The translations under genes and the position numbers were made by a program. From Halobacteriales archaeon QS_9_68_17 (GTDB lineage Archaea > Halobacteriota > Halobacteria > Halobacteriales > Natronoarchaeaceae), in assembly GCA_003023565.1 (NCBI GenBank), contig PXSA01000037.1, forward strand, positions 153,525 to 196,295: a DNA stretch of 42,771 nucleotides. Direction: 5' to 3'. Of this stretch, positions 29,598 through 37,893 are shown in pieces. Position 1 is the stretch's first letter; every line of letters starts with the position of its first letter. The notes beneath the pieces were generated by a model that was not told the origin of the DNA, ran no database searches, and saw only the letters and a program-made list of their open reading frames with translations.

Positions 29598-31622
29598 TTA
29601 ATTTTCGCTGACGGGCGGTTTCCCGTCTCTGGTAGCGGCCTCGCCTGCGTAGTGGCGGGCGAAACTCAGGCTGAACGTCTCCGCGGCGGTCGCGTCGTCG
29701 GCGACTAGTTCACGCGCCCGCCTCGGGGAGGTGAAGGCGTCCCGCCCGGCGTGGGGCATCGCGTACAGCGCGTCGAAGCCGCCGTCTCCAAGCGGCTCGG
29801 CGCGGTCGAGGGCTCCCCCGCCGAGCATCGACCGGGGAAGCCCGTACCACACCGCCGCCTCGTCCGACCGGGAGACGGCCGCGGCGTCGTCGGACGCGTC
29901 GCGGTCTCCGAGCGCGAGGTCCGCGAGCGACCCTGCGCCGTCTCCGACCGCCCAGAGGTCGAACCGGTCGAGGACGGCGTAGTCCGGGTCCGTCGCCGAC
30001 GGGAGAGCGGCGACGACCTCGCGGTCGCCCGGGTCGGCGAGCGCCCCGGACGGGAGCGCCGACCCGACGGCCGCCCCGGGAACGGTCAGCGTCCGCTCCT
30101 CGCCGGGCGAGAGTTTCACGTCCGGTGCGGTCCCGACGAGGTCGAACCCGGCCGGCGTCGGGGCGGGCGAGAGCGACGCCGCCTCGGGTTCCGTCACGTA
30201 CGCGCCAGGGTCGAAGGGCCGGACCGTGACGTTTCGGAGCGTCGTCGCCCCCTCGGAGGCGATCCGGAGTTCGAGGTCGCCGTCGAGGAACGTCTCGCGG
30301 TCCAGGGCGTGGAAGACCGTCACGTGCGGGTCGCCGTCGTACGGGTAGTCGCCGTCGAGGTAGCCGCCGAAGTCCCCGACGTGCTCCCAGTCGCCGCCGG
30401 TCGTCCGGAGCCAGAGCCGGTGGTCGTGAAAGCCCACGTCGCCCGTCCGGAGCCAGAGGTCGAAGCGGTCCTCGGGACCGTAGCCGGGGCGGATCCCCAA
30501 CACGCCCCGCCACGCGAACTGGTGTCGGTCGCGGGCGGCGGTGTACGTGCTGACGCCCTCGCGGTCGTCGAAGACCTCGGGGTCCGCGTCGTTCGGGACG
30601 AACGGGTCGAAACCGACCTCCGTCCGCCGGTATCCGTTCCGAGCGTACCAGCTGATCCCCGACGCGTCGGCGTCGACGGCGGTCCGGAGGTCGAGTCGCA
30701 TCGCGGTCCTGCTTGGCGTGTGGTTCGGGTTGATCGTGTGGGCCTGCCCCATGTAGAACACGTCGTCCCCGTCCACTCCTTCGCGGGCGTTCCGGATCAG
30801 GCTCCGTATCGCGTCGTTCGCGGGTTCGGGTCCGACGTCTTTCTCGTACCAGCCGCGGTAGAAATCGACCATCGCGAAGTCCGGTTCGGCCCCCCGCTCG
30901 CGGAGGGCAGCCGTGAGGCGCTCGTACGTCTCCGGGCTCTTCGAGTCGACGAGGTACGGGAAGTGGACGAATATCCCCACGTCGATCCCGTCGGAGACCT
31001 CCTTTGTCACGCGGCGCTGAGCCGCGAACACCTCGGGGCCGTGTTCCAGCAGGTTCTCGGCGGACTCGCTGGTCCACTTGCCACCCGCTGCCCATCGGCC
31101 GGAAACCGGGGCCTCCTGCCAGAGGACGACCCGGCCGTCGCCGAAGCGGTCGTGGTACAGTTCCGCGCCGCGGCGGAGCCGTTCGAGGTGACGCTCGCGG
31201 CGGTCCGCGTCGCCGACGAACTCGGGTGCGGTGAGCTCCGTCAGGATCCCCGCGCTCAGCCACGCGTCGACCCCTCGCTCCGCGGCGGCGTCCAACTGGG
31301 GGCGCACGACGTCCGCTATCTCCGGGGGCTCCGCGCTCGTCCGCATCACCACCACGGACAGGTCGTGGCGGTCGGCGAAGGCGAACACGTTGTCGCGGAG
31401 GCGTTCCGTGGCCCGGAGCGACCCGTTCACCCAGAGGAAGTCCTCGCGGCCCGCGCCGTCCCGCGTCCGAGCGTCGGCGGCCGCGGCGGCCTCGCGGTGC
31501 GGGTCGTCGGCGTCGGCGAGGAGTCTATCGACGCCAGCCGCACCGGTCGCCGCTCCGCCGGCGACGCCGCCGATCCGGAGCCAGTCCCGGCGCGACAGGC
31601 GTCGTCGCTCCCCGTCAGGCAT
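29598..31622 (-). CDS. Tat-exported protein with TIM-barrel (glycoside hydrolase-like) body
   Basis: 674 residues. The N-terminus LSRRDWLRIGGVAGGAATGAA is a twin-Arg signal (Arg11-Arg12) with a short hydrophobic core, so the protein leaves the cell folded. Residues about 60-340 alternate strand and helix, with acidic residues at strand ends (LSVVVMRTSAE, VVLWQEAPVSGRW, IDVGIFVHFPYLVDSK, DFAMVDFYRGWYEKD, DVFYMGQAHTINPNH, DASGISWYARNG), the pattern of a TIM-barrel hydrolase. The acids in LWQEAPV and MVDFYRG are candidate catalytic residues. Residues about 380-530 are a beta-rich, carbohydrate-binding-like region (TFLDGDLELRIASEGATTLRN). The family is not identified. It overlaps the upstream hydrolase gene by eight bases. 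Confidence 0.75.
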   Translation of the reverse strand: MPDGERRRLSRRDWLRIGGVAGGAATGAAGVDRLLADADDPHREAAAAADARTRDGAGREDFLWVNGSLRATERLRDNVFAFADRHDLSVVVMRTSAEPPEIADVVRPQLDAAAERGVDAWLSAGILTELTAPEFVGDADRRERHLERLRRGAELYHDRFGDGRVVLWQEAPVSGRWAAGGKWTSESAENLLEHGPEVFAAQRRVTKEVSDGIDVGIFVHFPYLVDSKSPETYERLTAALRERGAEPDFAMVDFYRGWYEKDVGPEPANDAIRSLIRNAREGVDGDDVFYMGQAHTINPNHTPSRTAMRLDLRTAVDADASGISWYARNGYRRTEVGFDPFVPNDADPEVFDDREGVSTYTAARDRHQFAWRGVLGIRPGYGPEDRFDLWLRTGDVGFHDHRLWLRTTGGDWEHVGDFGGYLDGDYPYDGDPHVTVFHALDRETFLDGDLELRIASEGATTLRNVTVRPFDPGAYVTEPEAASLSPAPTPAGFDLVGTAPDVKLSPGEERTLTVPGAAVGSALPSGALADPGDREVVAALPSATDPDYAVLDRFDLWAVGDGAGSLADLALGDRDASDDAAAVSRSDEAAVWYGLPRSMLGGGALDRAEPLGDGGFDALYAMPHAGRDAFTSPRRARELVADDATAAETFSLSFARHYAGEAATRDGKPPVSEN

Positions 31623-32421
31623 CGTCGCCGGCCGAGGGTTCGGGAAACGCCTCGCGGTAGAACTGCTCGACCGAGCGGGTGTACGCCGCGGGCTGGTGGA
31701 GGTTCGCCGTGTGCCCGGCGTCGTCGATGACCTCGACTCTGGCGTCCGGCGCGGCGGCCGCGTGCGCGTCCTCGCCCCTGCGCGAGAGGAGGTCGGCCTC
31801 CCCGTTCAGGATCAGCGCGGGACCGGGATACGCGCCGAACTCGGCACGGAAGTCCCGCCCGGCCAGATCGCGGCCCGCCTCGCCGAACCGCCGCGGGTAG
31901 AACCCGGAGTCGGTGATCTGGCGCTTCTCGTCGGGCGCGAGGTCGAGCGTCCCGATCAGCCGCTTCCACAGCCCCGCGTACCCCTTGCGGAGGAGGGCGC
32001 TCTCCGTCGCCAGTCGGGAGACGGCGCTCACGATTCGGGTGAGCACGCCGAGCAGGCCCGTCGGGTTCGCGCTGCTCCCGGAGACGACCAGCGTGTCGAC
32101 CTTCTCCGGATACCTGCTGGCGTAACTCGTCGCGAGATAGCCGCCGAGCGAGAGGCCGACGACCACCGCGCTCCCGTCCGCTGCGGACTCGACGACCCGG
32201 TCCAGCAGGTCGACGGCCCGCTCGAACTGGAACGTCTCCCCCTCGCGCTCGCCGTGGCCCGGGAGGTCGAAGGTGATCAGTCGGTACTCGTCCGGGAGCC
32301 GGTTCACCTGCGGAAGCCACATCGAGCCCGTCAGCGTCACCCCATGGACGAACACGATCGGTCGGCCGTCCGGGTCCCCCGACACCGTCACGCCGCGCGG
32401 TCGCTCTTGAGACGAACCCAT
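31615..32421 (-). CDS. Alpha/beta-fold hydrolase
   Basis: 268 residues from ATG 32419-32421, chosen over the in-frame ATG at 32551-32553 because the extension is basic and overlaps the opposite promoter. Complete alpha/beta hydrolase features: oxyanion strand PIVFVHGVTLTGSMW, FDLPGHGERE, nucleophile Ser91 in VVGLSLGGYLATS, acid Asp in LILNGEADLLS, and base His in VIDDAGHTANLHQP. A cap domain with Arg/Lys-rich helices lies between. The substrate is unknown. Its 3' end overlaps the Tat-exported protein, so the two are co-expressed, one inside and one outside the cell. A TATA-like element (TACTAAAC on the minus strand) lies at about 32449-32456. Confidence 0.92.
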   Translation of the reverse strand: MGSSQERPRGVTVSGDPDGRPIVFVHGVTLTGSMWLPQVNRLPDEYRLITFDLPGHGEREGETFQFERAVDLLDRVVESAADGSAVVVGLSLGGYLATSYASRYPEKVDTLVVSGSSANPTGLLGVLTRIVSAVSRLATESALLRKGYAGLWKRLIGTLDLAPDEKRQITDSGFYPRRFGEAGRDLAGRDFRAEFGAYPGPALILNGEADLLSRRGEDAHAAAAPDARVEVIDDAGHTANLHQPAAYTRSVEQFYREAFPEPSAGDDA

Positions 32422-32521
32422 GGACCGGTTGTACGACGAACTCGCGTTTAGTACTCGGGGGCGCACCTCGACGGCCGAACGCTTAATGCGGGCGGACGAC
32501 GATCGGTAACGTGATAGCGCC

Positions 32522-32971
32522 ATGGTAACACTCACCACGAGTACGGTGATCACGGGGCTGTTCCTCGTCGCGGTGATCGCCGCGACGGTCGTCAGTTCGC
32601 GGCGCGCGGCGTCGGACGGGGGACGCCGCCCGCGGACGGAGGCGGAGACGACCGGCCGAAGCGAGCACTACGTCCCCGGCGAACGCCTCCTCGCCAGACT
32701 GCGCGGCGAGATGGCGGCGTGGGTCGCGGGCTTTCTCCTGCTCGCGGTCGGGTTCGGGGGCGGCGCGGTGCTCGCGGTCGGCGACGCGCCGTCGCTCGAC
32801 GGCGTCGTCCTCGCGCTGCTGGTCGCCCTGCTGGGGGCGTACCTCCTTGCCGGCGTGTACCTGCTCGGCCGACAGCGCGGCCACTCGACGGCGCTCGCCG
32901 TCGCGGAGAGCGCCACGGCCTTCGGCGTCGCGTTGATCGCCGCGGTCGTCTTCCAACTTGTCACCGCGTGA
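32522..32971 (+). CDS. Four-helix membrane protein next to the oxidase locus
   Basis: 149 residues: an N-terminal transmembrane helix (VITGLFLVAVIAATVVSS), an acidic/basic loop, then three more helices (WVAGFLLLAVGFGGGAVLAVG, VVLALLVALLGAYLLAGVYLLG, ATAFGVALIAAVVFQLV). There are no cysteines or metal ligands. The stop overlaps a tiny reading frame and then the next membrane gene, so three frames are chained. Its place facing the cytochrome oxidase operon suggests a role in oxidase assembly or haem supply, but that is only context. The family is unknown to me. Confidence 0.75.
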   Translation: MVTLTTSTVITGLFLVAVIAATVVSSRRAASDGGRRPRTEAETTGRSEHYVPGERLLARLRGEMAAWVAGFLLLAVGFGGGAVLAVGDAPSLDGVVLALLVALLGAYLLAGVYLLGRQRGHSTALAVAESATAFGVALIAAVVFQLVTA

Positions 32972-33021
32972 TGACGGAGCGACCCACCGACCGCGCGGCG
33001 CACCCGCGACGGGGGCGATGA
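32971..33021 (+). CDS. 16-codon linking ORF between two membrane-protein genes
   Basis: ATG 32971-32973 overlaps the preceding stop by one base, and its TGA 33019-33021 overlaps the next ATG (ATGA). It encodes MTERPTDRAAHPRRGR, a basic peptide with no hydrophobic part. The double stop-start overlap would pass ribosomes from one membrane protein to the next, so it may act as a coupling or leader ORF. It may equally be chance, since only 46 bases separate the two main genes. Confidence 0.35.
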   Translation: MTERPTDRAAHPRRGR

Positions 33022-33680
33022 GCGGGGCGACCGCGCCGCGACTGGGCCGCGCGGTCGCCCGCCGCGACGTCCGCCTGCTCGCCCTCGCGGTCGTCGCGGA
33101 GGGCATGCTCGTCGCCGTCCACTTCGCCCTGCGACCGGGCGAGGCGACGGACCTCCGCTACGTCCTGTACCCGTTCGTCTGGATCGACGTCGCCGTCTGG
33201 GCGGTGGCGAAAACGACGCCCGCTGGCGCGACGCGCCGACGCGAAGCGGTCGCCGTGGTCCTCGCGGTGGCGTACGCCGCGACGCTCGCGACCCTCGGCG
33301 GACTCGTCGGCCTGAGCGGCGGTGCGGAGGGACCGCTGGGGCTGCGGTTCGCTCTGCGCTCGCCCGGCTGGGGACCCGTCGTCGCGTACGTCTCGCCGGC
33401 GTTTTACGTCACGTTCGTCCCGTATCTCGTGGTTGGCTACCTCGCGCTGTCGTACCTGCTGTACGCGGCCGCGGTCGACGCGCCCTCCGCGACGCCGCTC
33501 GGCGCGCTCGGCCTCGTCGCCTGCGCCGGGTGTAGCGTCCCGATACTGACGACGCTCGCGGGGGCCGTCGCGGGTGCCGCCGGGGCCGCGGCGGCGTACG
33601 CGCACTCGCTCGACGTCGCCACCGCGGCGTTCGTCGCGACCGTCGCGCTGCTGTACTACCGGCCGTGGGCGCGGCGGTGA
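33018..33680 (+). CDS. Seven-helix membrane protein of the oxidase neighbourhood
   Basis: 220 residues from ATG 33018, with six or seven transmembrane segments (ALAVVAEGMLVAVHFAL, VLYPFVWIDVAVWAVAK, VAVVLAVAYAATLATLGGLVGL, VTFVPYLVVGYLALSYLLYAA, GLVACAGCSVPILTTLAGAVAGAAG, and VATAAFVATVALLYYR). CAGCSVPI is a conserved-looking CxxCS motif within a helix, which recalls thiol or copper-handling sites in oxidase assembly proteins. It is convergent with coxD, 32 bases away. Function inferred only from the motif and context: copper delivery or assembly of the terminal oxidase. Confidence 0.75.
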   Translation: MSGATAPRLGRAVARRDVRLLALAVVAEGMLVAVHFALRPGEATDLRYVLYPFVWIDVAVWAVAKTTPAGATRRREAVAVVLAVAYAATLATLGGLVGLSGGAEGPLGLRFALRSPGWGPVVAYVSPAFYVTFVPYLVVGYLALSYLLYAAAVDAPSATPLGALGLVACAGCSVPILTTLAGAVAGAAGAAAAYAHSLDVATAAFVATVALLYYRPWARR

Positions 33681-33712
33681 GGTCGCGGTCGACGGCGCGG
33701 ACGCCCTCGCGC

Positions 33713-33973
33713 TCAGAGGATCGAGTACGCCGACGCCGACGTGAGCACCACCGCCACGAACAGCGCGGCGAGCATCATGTACGTTATCGACCTGGGCTCG
33801 TCGACGAGGTGCTGGTAGTAGCCCGCGACGAGGACGGCCTTCACCGCCGACAGCACCATGATCAGCCCGAAGCCCGTCCAGTAGGTCAGTCCGGCGAACT
33901 CCACCAGCACCTGCACGCTCGCCAGGACGAACAACACGACGTAGAGTATCGTGTACAGTTTGACCTTGCTCAT
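33713..33973 (-). CDS. coxD: Cytochrome c oxidase subunit IV (CoxD-like)
   Basis: 86 residues with three transmembrane helices: the prokaryotic COX4 family small subunit. Typical sequence includes VKLYTILYVVLFVLASVQVLVEFA, then FGLIMVLSAVKAVLVAGYYQHL, where the Tyr-Tyr-x-His-Leu near the end of helix 2 is characteristic, and a final helix MMLAALFVAVVLTSASAY. It is the last gene of the terminal oxidase unit, 10 bases after the CoxA/C reading frame, and is likely needed for assembly or stability of the aa3-type complex. Confidence 0.9.
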   Translation of the reverse strand: MSKVKLYTILYVVLFVLASVQVLVEFAGLTYWTGFGLIMVLSAVKAVLVAGYYQHLVDEPRSITYMMLAALFVAVVLTSASAYSIL

Positions 33974-33983
33974 TGGTGATCAC

Positions 33984-36900
33984 CTACAGGATGTAGAACA
34001 GCGGGAACAGGAACAGCCAGACGATGTCCACGAAGTGCCAGTACAGCCCGAAGTACTCCACCGGCGCGCTCCCCTCCTCCCCGAGGTACGCGCCCCGCGT
34101 CGCTCTCGCGATCATGAACAAGGCGATCAGCAACCCGATGATCACGTGGGCGGCGTGCAGGCCGGTCGTGAGGAAGAACGTCGACGCCTCGACGCCGCTG
34201 CCGACGGTGACGCCCTCGTGGAACAGTTCCTCCCACTCGACGGCCTTGTTGTAGAGGAAGCCGATCCCGAACAACACCGTGATCCCGAGGCTGCCGACCA
34301 GCCCCCGCGTGCTCCCGCGCTCCGCGGCGACCAGCGCGAGGACGACGGTGAAACTGCTCGTCAGCAGCAGGTAGGTGTTTATGAGCCCCGGGATCGGGTC
34401 GTGCGGGACGACGTGCCAGGATGTCCAGCCGTAGGCCACCCGGATGAACGCGTACGACCCGATCAGCGCCCCGAACAGCACCACGTCGGACGCGAGGAAG
34501 ATCCACATCCCGAGCTTCCCGTTCTCGACGCCCTCGAACGGCCAGCGCTCCGCGACTTCCATCTCGGGCACGTGGAACGACTCCAGCCCCATCGAGACGA
34601 ACGATATCGCCCCGAGGCCGAGGCCGATCAGTGTCAGCGCGGGGTAGGCGACCCCGCCGCCCCTGACACCGGAGAGACCGAGGAACGCGACGAACGCCGA
34701 GAAGCCGACCGCGAGCGGCCACGGACTCGCGTGGTCGGCGTGGTCCTCGTGGTCGTCGGCCTCGGGGAGTTCGGCGTCGGCCGCGGCGTCGGGCGTCGCG
34801 GTCACGCCCCCGTCGGTGCGCTCGTCGCCGGTCAGGGCGTCGCCGGGGGCCGACTCCTCGCCGGGCGCGGTGCCGCCGTCGGCCTGTTGCGCGCCGGAGC
34901 CGATGGCGGATTCGGGGCCGCCCTCGACGAGGCCGCCGCCCGCGTCCCGGAACGTCAGGCTCCCGTCGGCGTACGACGGGAGGCCGGGGAAGTTCTCGAA
35001 CGGCGGCGGCGAGGGGACGGTCCACTCCGCCGAGGAGGCGTACTCCCAGGGGTTGCCGTCGACCTCCTCCCCTCTGAACAGGCTGACGAAGAGGTTGTAG
35101 AACATGACGAGAAAGCCCGCGCCGAGGACGAACCCGCCGACAGTGGCTAGCTGGTGCCACGTGACGACCTGCATCCCGAGCACCCGATACTGGGTGTACG
35201 CGAAGACGCGCCGGGGCGTCTCCCAGGCGATGAACATGGGGAAGTACAGCAGGTTGAACCCGACCATGTACAGCCCCCAGTGGACCCGCCCGAGGAACTC
35301 GTCGTACATCTTCCCGGTGATCTTGGGGTACCAGTAGTAGAGGCCGCCGAACAGCGCCGTCGCGCCGCCGACCATCACGTAGTGGAAGTGCGCGACGACC
35401 CAGTAGGTGCCGCGGAACTCGTAGTCGAGCACGACCGCGCCGAGGAACACGCCGGTGATGCCGCCGATGATGAACAGCACGAGCGCGCCGAACGCGAACA
35501 GGAACGGCGTCGTGTACCGGATCTTCCCTTTCACCATCGTGTAGATGAGCGCGAACACCATCAGGTCGAACGGCAGGGAGATGCCGATGGTCGTCGCCAT
35601 GAACAGCGTCTTGATGGGCAGGTTGATCGAGGTGAGGAACATGTGGTGCATCCAGACGAAGAAGCTCTGGAGCGCCACCAGCACCATCGCCGCGATGAAC
35701 CACTTCCGGCCGACGATCCGCCGGCCGCAGAACGTCTGGAAGCACTCGGCCATGATGCCAAGCGCCGGGAAGAAGACGATGTACACCTCGGGGTGGCCGA
35801 AGAACCAGAACAGGTGCGCCCACAGCAGGGACCCGCCTTCGGTCGCCTGGAAGTACACCGTTCCGACGATCCGGTCGGCCGAGAGGATGATGAGCGCGGC
35901 CAGAAGCGCCGCGAACGCGAACAGCATCATCCACACCGTCAGCAGGATCGTCCACGTGAAAAGCGGGAGATTCAGCATCTTCAGCCCCTCCGCCCGCATT
36001 CGGTGCATCGTCGTGAGGAAGTTCACCGACGACACCGTCACGGAGGCGACGAACAGCATCAGCGCCAGCACCGCCGTCGTCCCGCCGACCGTCGGCGTGT
36101 ACGCCGGCATGTTCAGCGGCGCGTACATCGTCCCCCCGCCGGCGAACGTCCCGCCGAGGAAGAACGACGCGCCGAACAGCAGGCCGGAGAAGAGATACAG
36201 CCAGTACGACAGCGCGTTCAACCGGGGGAACGACAGGTCCTCGGCACCGATCTGGAGCGGGACGACGTAGTTCGCGAAGCCGAACGCGAACGGCGAGATG
36301 AAGAAAAACACCATGATCAGGCCGTGCGCGGTCACCGCCTCGTTGTACGCGCCGGGCGCGATGACGGTCTGGGTGGCCGTGAGGAGTTCGACCCGCATGA
36401 GCAGCGCGAGGGTGCCGCCGAACACGAGGAAAAACAGCGAGGTGACGATGTAGAGGATCCCGACGTCCTTGTGGTTCGTCGTGATCAGCCATCGTTTCAC
36501 CGAGCTCTGGGGTGGCAGTCCGTCGTGACCGTGGTCGGCATGTGCGTCCTCTGTCATGCTTGGATGGGGGTGACCGTCGACCCGCGGGGGAGCGCCGCCC
36601 GCTCGATAGCCGGCGGCCCGCGCGCGGCGACCGCCGCGCTCGAGGTCGGCGCTCGTGTTCGCGTACCACCGCTGGAACGACGCTCGCTCCATCACGACGC
36701 CGTCGGCGACCATGTACGAGTGACCCTCACCGCAAAGCTCGTAGCAGCGGACCTCGAACTCGCCCGGCTCCTCCGCGATGAACCACGTACGGGTCGTCTG
36801 CCCGGGTATCGCGTCGGTCTTTACCCGCTGTGAGGGGATGCCGAGCGTGTGGAACACGTCGTCCGAGGTGACGCTCAACCGAACCGCCCGGTCGACCGGT

Positions 36901-37307
36901 ACCCGGAGCGTGGTGTTGGTGTAACCGTTCGGGTACTCGAACCGCCAGCCGAACTGGTAACCCGTCACCTCGACGTGGAGCGGTTCCTCCGCCTCCGCCT
37001 CCGGCGGTCCGTCCTCCACGTCCTGCAGCATGCCGTACGTCCAGCCGATCAGCGACACGACGATGAACGCGCTGATGCCGAACGAGACGAACAGTTTCTT
37101 GCCGCTACCCCCGCCCCCGGGGAGTTCGCCCAGTCGGGGCCGGTCGACGTCGCCCGAGACGGTCCCGTTGCCGTCTCGGTATCGGTAGACGTTGTACACC
37201 ATGTAGCCGATGACGACGACGCCGACGACCGTTCCGAGGGCGAGAAACACCAGGAATATCTCCCGAAACACCTCGAAGGTCGTTCGTATGCCGCCGCCCG
37301 TATGCAT
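33984..37307 (-). CDS. Cytochrome c oxidase subunits II, I and III in one reading frame
   Basis: 1107 codons without a stop from ATG 37305-37307; other in-frame ATGs lie at 37334, 37364, 37376 and 37394 in promoter-like DNA. Residues 1-250 are subunit II: two membrane helices and a CuA cupredoxin with FHTLGIPSQ and CYELCGEGHSYM. Residue 251 is the natural subunit I start (MTEDAHADHGHDG). Subunit I shows haem and CuB ligands in TAHGLIMVFFF, FGHPEVYIVFFPALG (His-Tyr crosslink), WMHHMF and VAHFHYVMVGG. After an acidic linker, about residues 890-1107 are subunit III (ESFHVPEMEVAERWPFEG and helices). I-III fusion is common in haloarchaea; continuity with II is not. In the +1 frame subunit II would end at a TGA overlapping the subunit I ATG, so a single indel may have created the fusion. 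Confidence 0.85.
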   Translation of the reverse strand: MHTGGGIRTTFEVFREIFLVFLALGTVVGVVVIGYMVYNVYRYRDGNGTVSGDVDRPRLGELPGGGGSGKKLFVSFGISAFIVVSLIGWTYGMLQDVEDGPPEAEAEEPLHVEVTGYQFGWRFEYPNGYTNTTLRVPVDRAVRLSVTSDDVFHTLGIPSQRVKTDAIPGQTTRTWFIAEEPGEFEVRCYELCGEGHSYMVADGVVMERASFQRWYANTSADLERGGRRARAAGYRAGGAPPRVDGHPHPSMTEDAHADHGHDGLPPQSSVKRWLITTNHKDVGILYIVTSLFFLVFGGTLALLMRVELLTATQTVIAPGAYNEAVTAHGLIMVFFFISPFAFGFANYVVPLQIGAEDLSFPRLNALSYWLYLFSGLLFGASFFLGGTFAGGGTMYAPLNMPAYTPTVGGTTAVLALMLFVASVTVSSVNFLTTMHRMRAEGLKMLNLPLFTWTILLTVWMMLFAFAALLAALIILSADRIVGTVYFQATEGGSLLWAHLFWFFGHPEVYIVFFPALGIMAECFQTFCGRRIVGRKWFIAAMVLVALQSFFVWMHHMFLTSINLPIKTLFMATTIGISLPFDLMVFALIYTMVKGKIRYTTPFLFAFGALVLFIIGGITGVFLGAVVLDYEFRGTYWVVAHFHYVMVGGATALFGGLYYWYPKITGKMYDEFLGRVHWGLYMVGFNLLYFPMFIAWETPRRVFAYTQYRVLGMQVVTWHQLATVGGFVLGAGFLVMFYNLFVSLFRGEEVDGNPWEYASSAEWTVPSPPPFENFPGLPSYADGSLTFRDAGGGLVEGGPESAIGSGAQQADGGTAPGEESAPGDALTGDERTDGGVTATPDAAADAELPEADDHEDHADHASPWPLAVGFSAFVAFLGLSGVRGGGVAYPALTLIGLGLGAISFVSMGLESFHVPEMEVAERWPFEGVENGKLGMWIFLASDVVLFGALIGSYAFIRVAYGWTSWHVVPHDPIPGLINTYLLLTSSFTVVLALVAAERGSTRGLVGSLGITVLFGIGFLYNKAVEWEELFHEGVTVGSGVEASTFFLTTGLHAAHVIIGLLIALFMIARATRGAYLGEEGSAPVEYFGLYWHFVDIVWLFLFPLFYIL

Positions 37308-37554
37308 CACGTGGTTACTGATAACTTCCCGCATGCCCCCTCGTAGCGAGGATACTATCCCCATTGTTCGGGACATTGTTTTATTTCCCTTCACCGCCGC
37401 GTCACTTATCTATTACGGGGCGACCGGTCTCGTGGTGACGGCCGAACGACAGCTTTCGGTCTCCGCCGGGTCGACGGCCGCGGTGGGCTCGGCGGTCCGC
37501 TCGCCGACTCGCCGGGGGCGAACAGTTACCCCCGCGGCCGTGGTACGGCGGACG

Positions 37555-37893
37555 ATGGACCGCCGCACGGACCTCGGGGAACGCATCGCCGCGGTGGGAA
37601 AGGAGGAGACGGTCGTCGCGGAACTAATCGACCGCAAGCCGATCGCGGCGCGGACGTTCCGCCCGCCGCGGCTGGAGTGGTTCCGCCTCGACCTCTCGCC
37701 GGCCGAACTCGCCGACCTCGCCGATGCCGGGCCGCCCGAGGACCCCGCGCTCGTGCAGGACCGACCCGACGAGCTCCCGTGGGTCGCCGACGGTACCCAC
37801 ACCGCGGCGGCGCAGTTGCTCGCCGCGCTCCGCGGCGAGCCGTTCCCGGGACAGGAAGCGTATCCGGGCGTTCGCCCGGAGTCGGAGCCATGA
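37555..37893 (+). CDS. Conserved hypothetical protein upstream of the ArsA-type ATPase
   Basis: 112 residues from ATG 37555 (MDRRTDLGERIAAVGKEETVVAEL). Soluble, mixed charge, no cysteines. RKPIAARTFRPPRLEWFRLDLSPAELADL and PWVADGTHTAAAQLLAALRGEPFPGQEAYP look like a conserved compact domain. It is coupled to the following ATPase gene by an ATGA overlap (37890-37893), so it may be a partner or adaptor of that Get3-like protein. The 247 bases between the oxidase start and this gene contain divergent promoter sequence and no gene. Confidence 0.75.
   Translation: MDRRTDLGERIAAVGKEETVVAELIDRKPIAARTFRPPRLEWFRLDLSPAELADLADAGPPEDPALVQDRPDELPWVADGTHTAAAQLLAALRGEPFPGQEAYPGVRPESEP

Noticed and set aside
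33970..36669. 899-residue minus-strand frame overlapping the oxidase
   Set aside because: It is the shifted frame of the coxA/C gene, full of Arg, His and Pro, without helices; the true frame shows all haem ligands.
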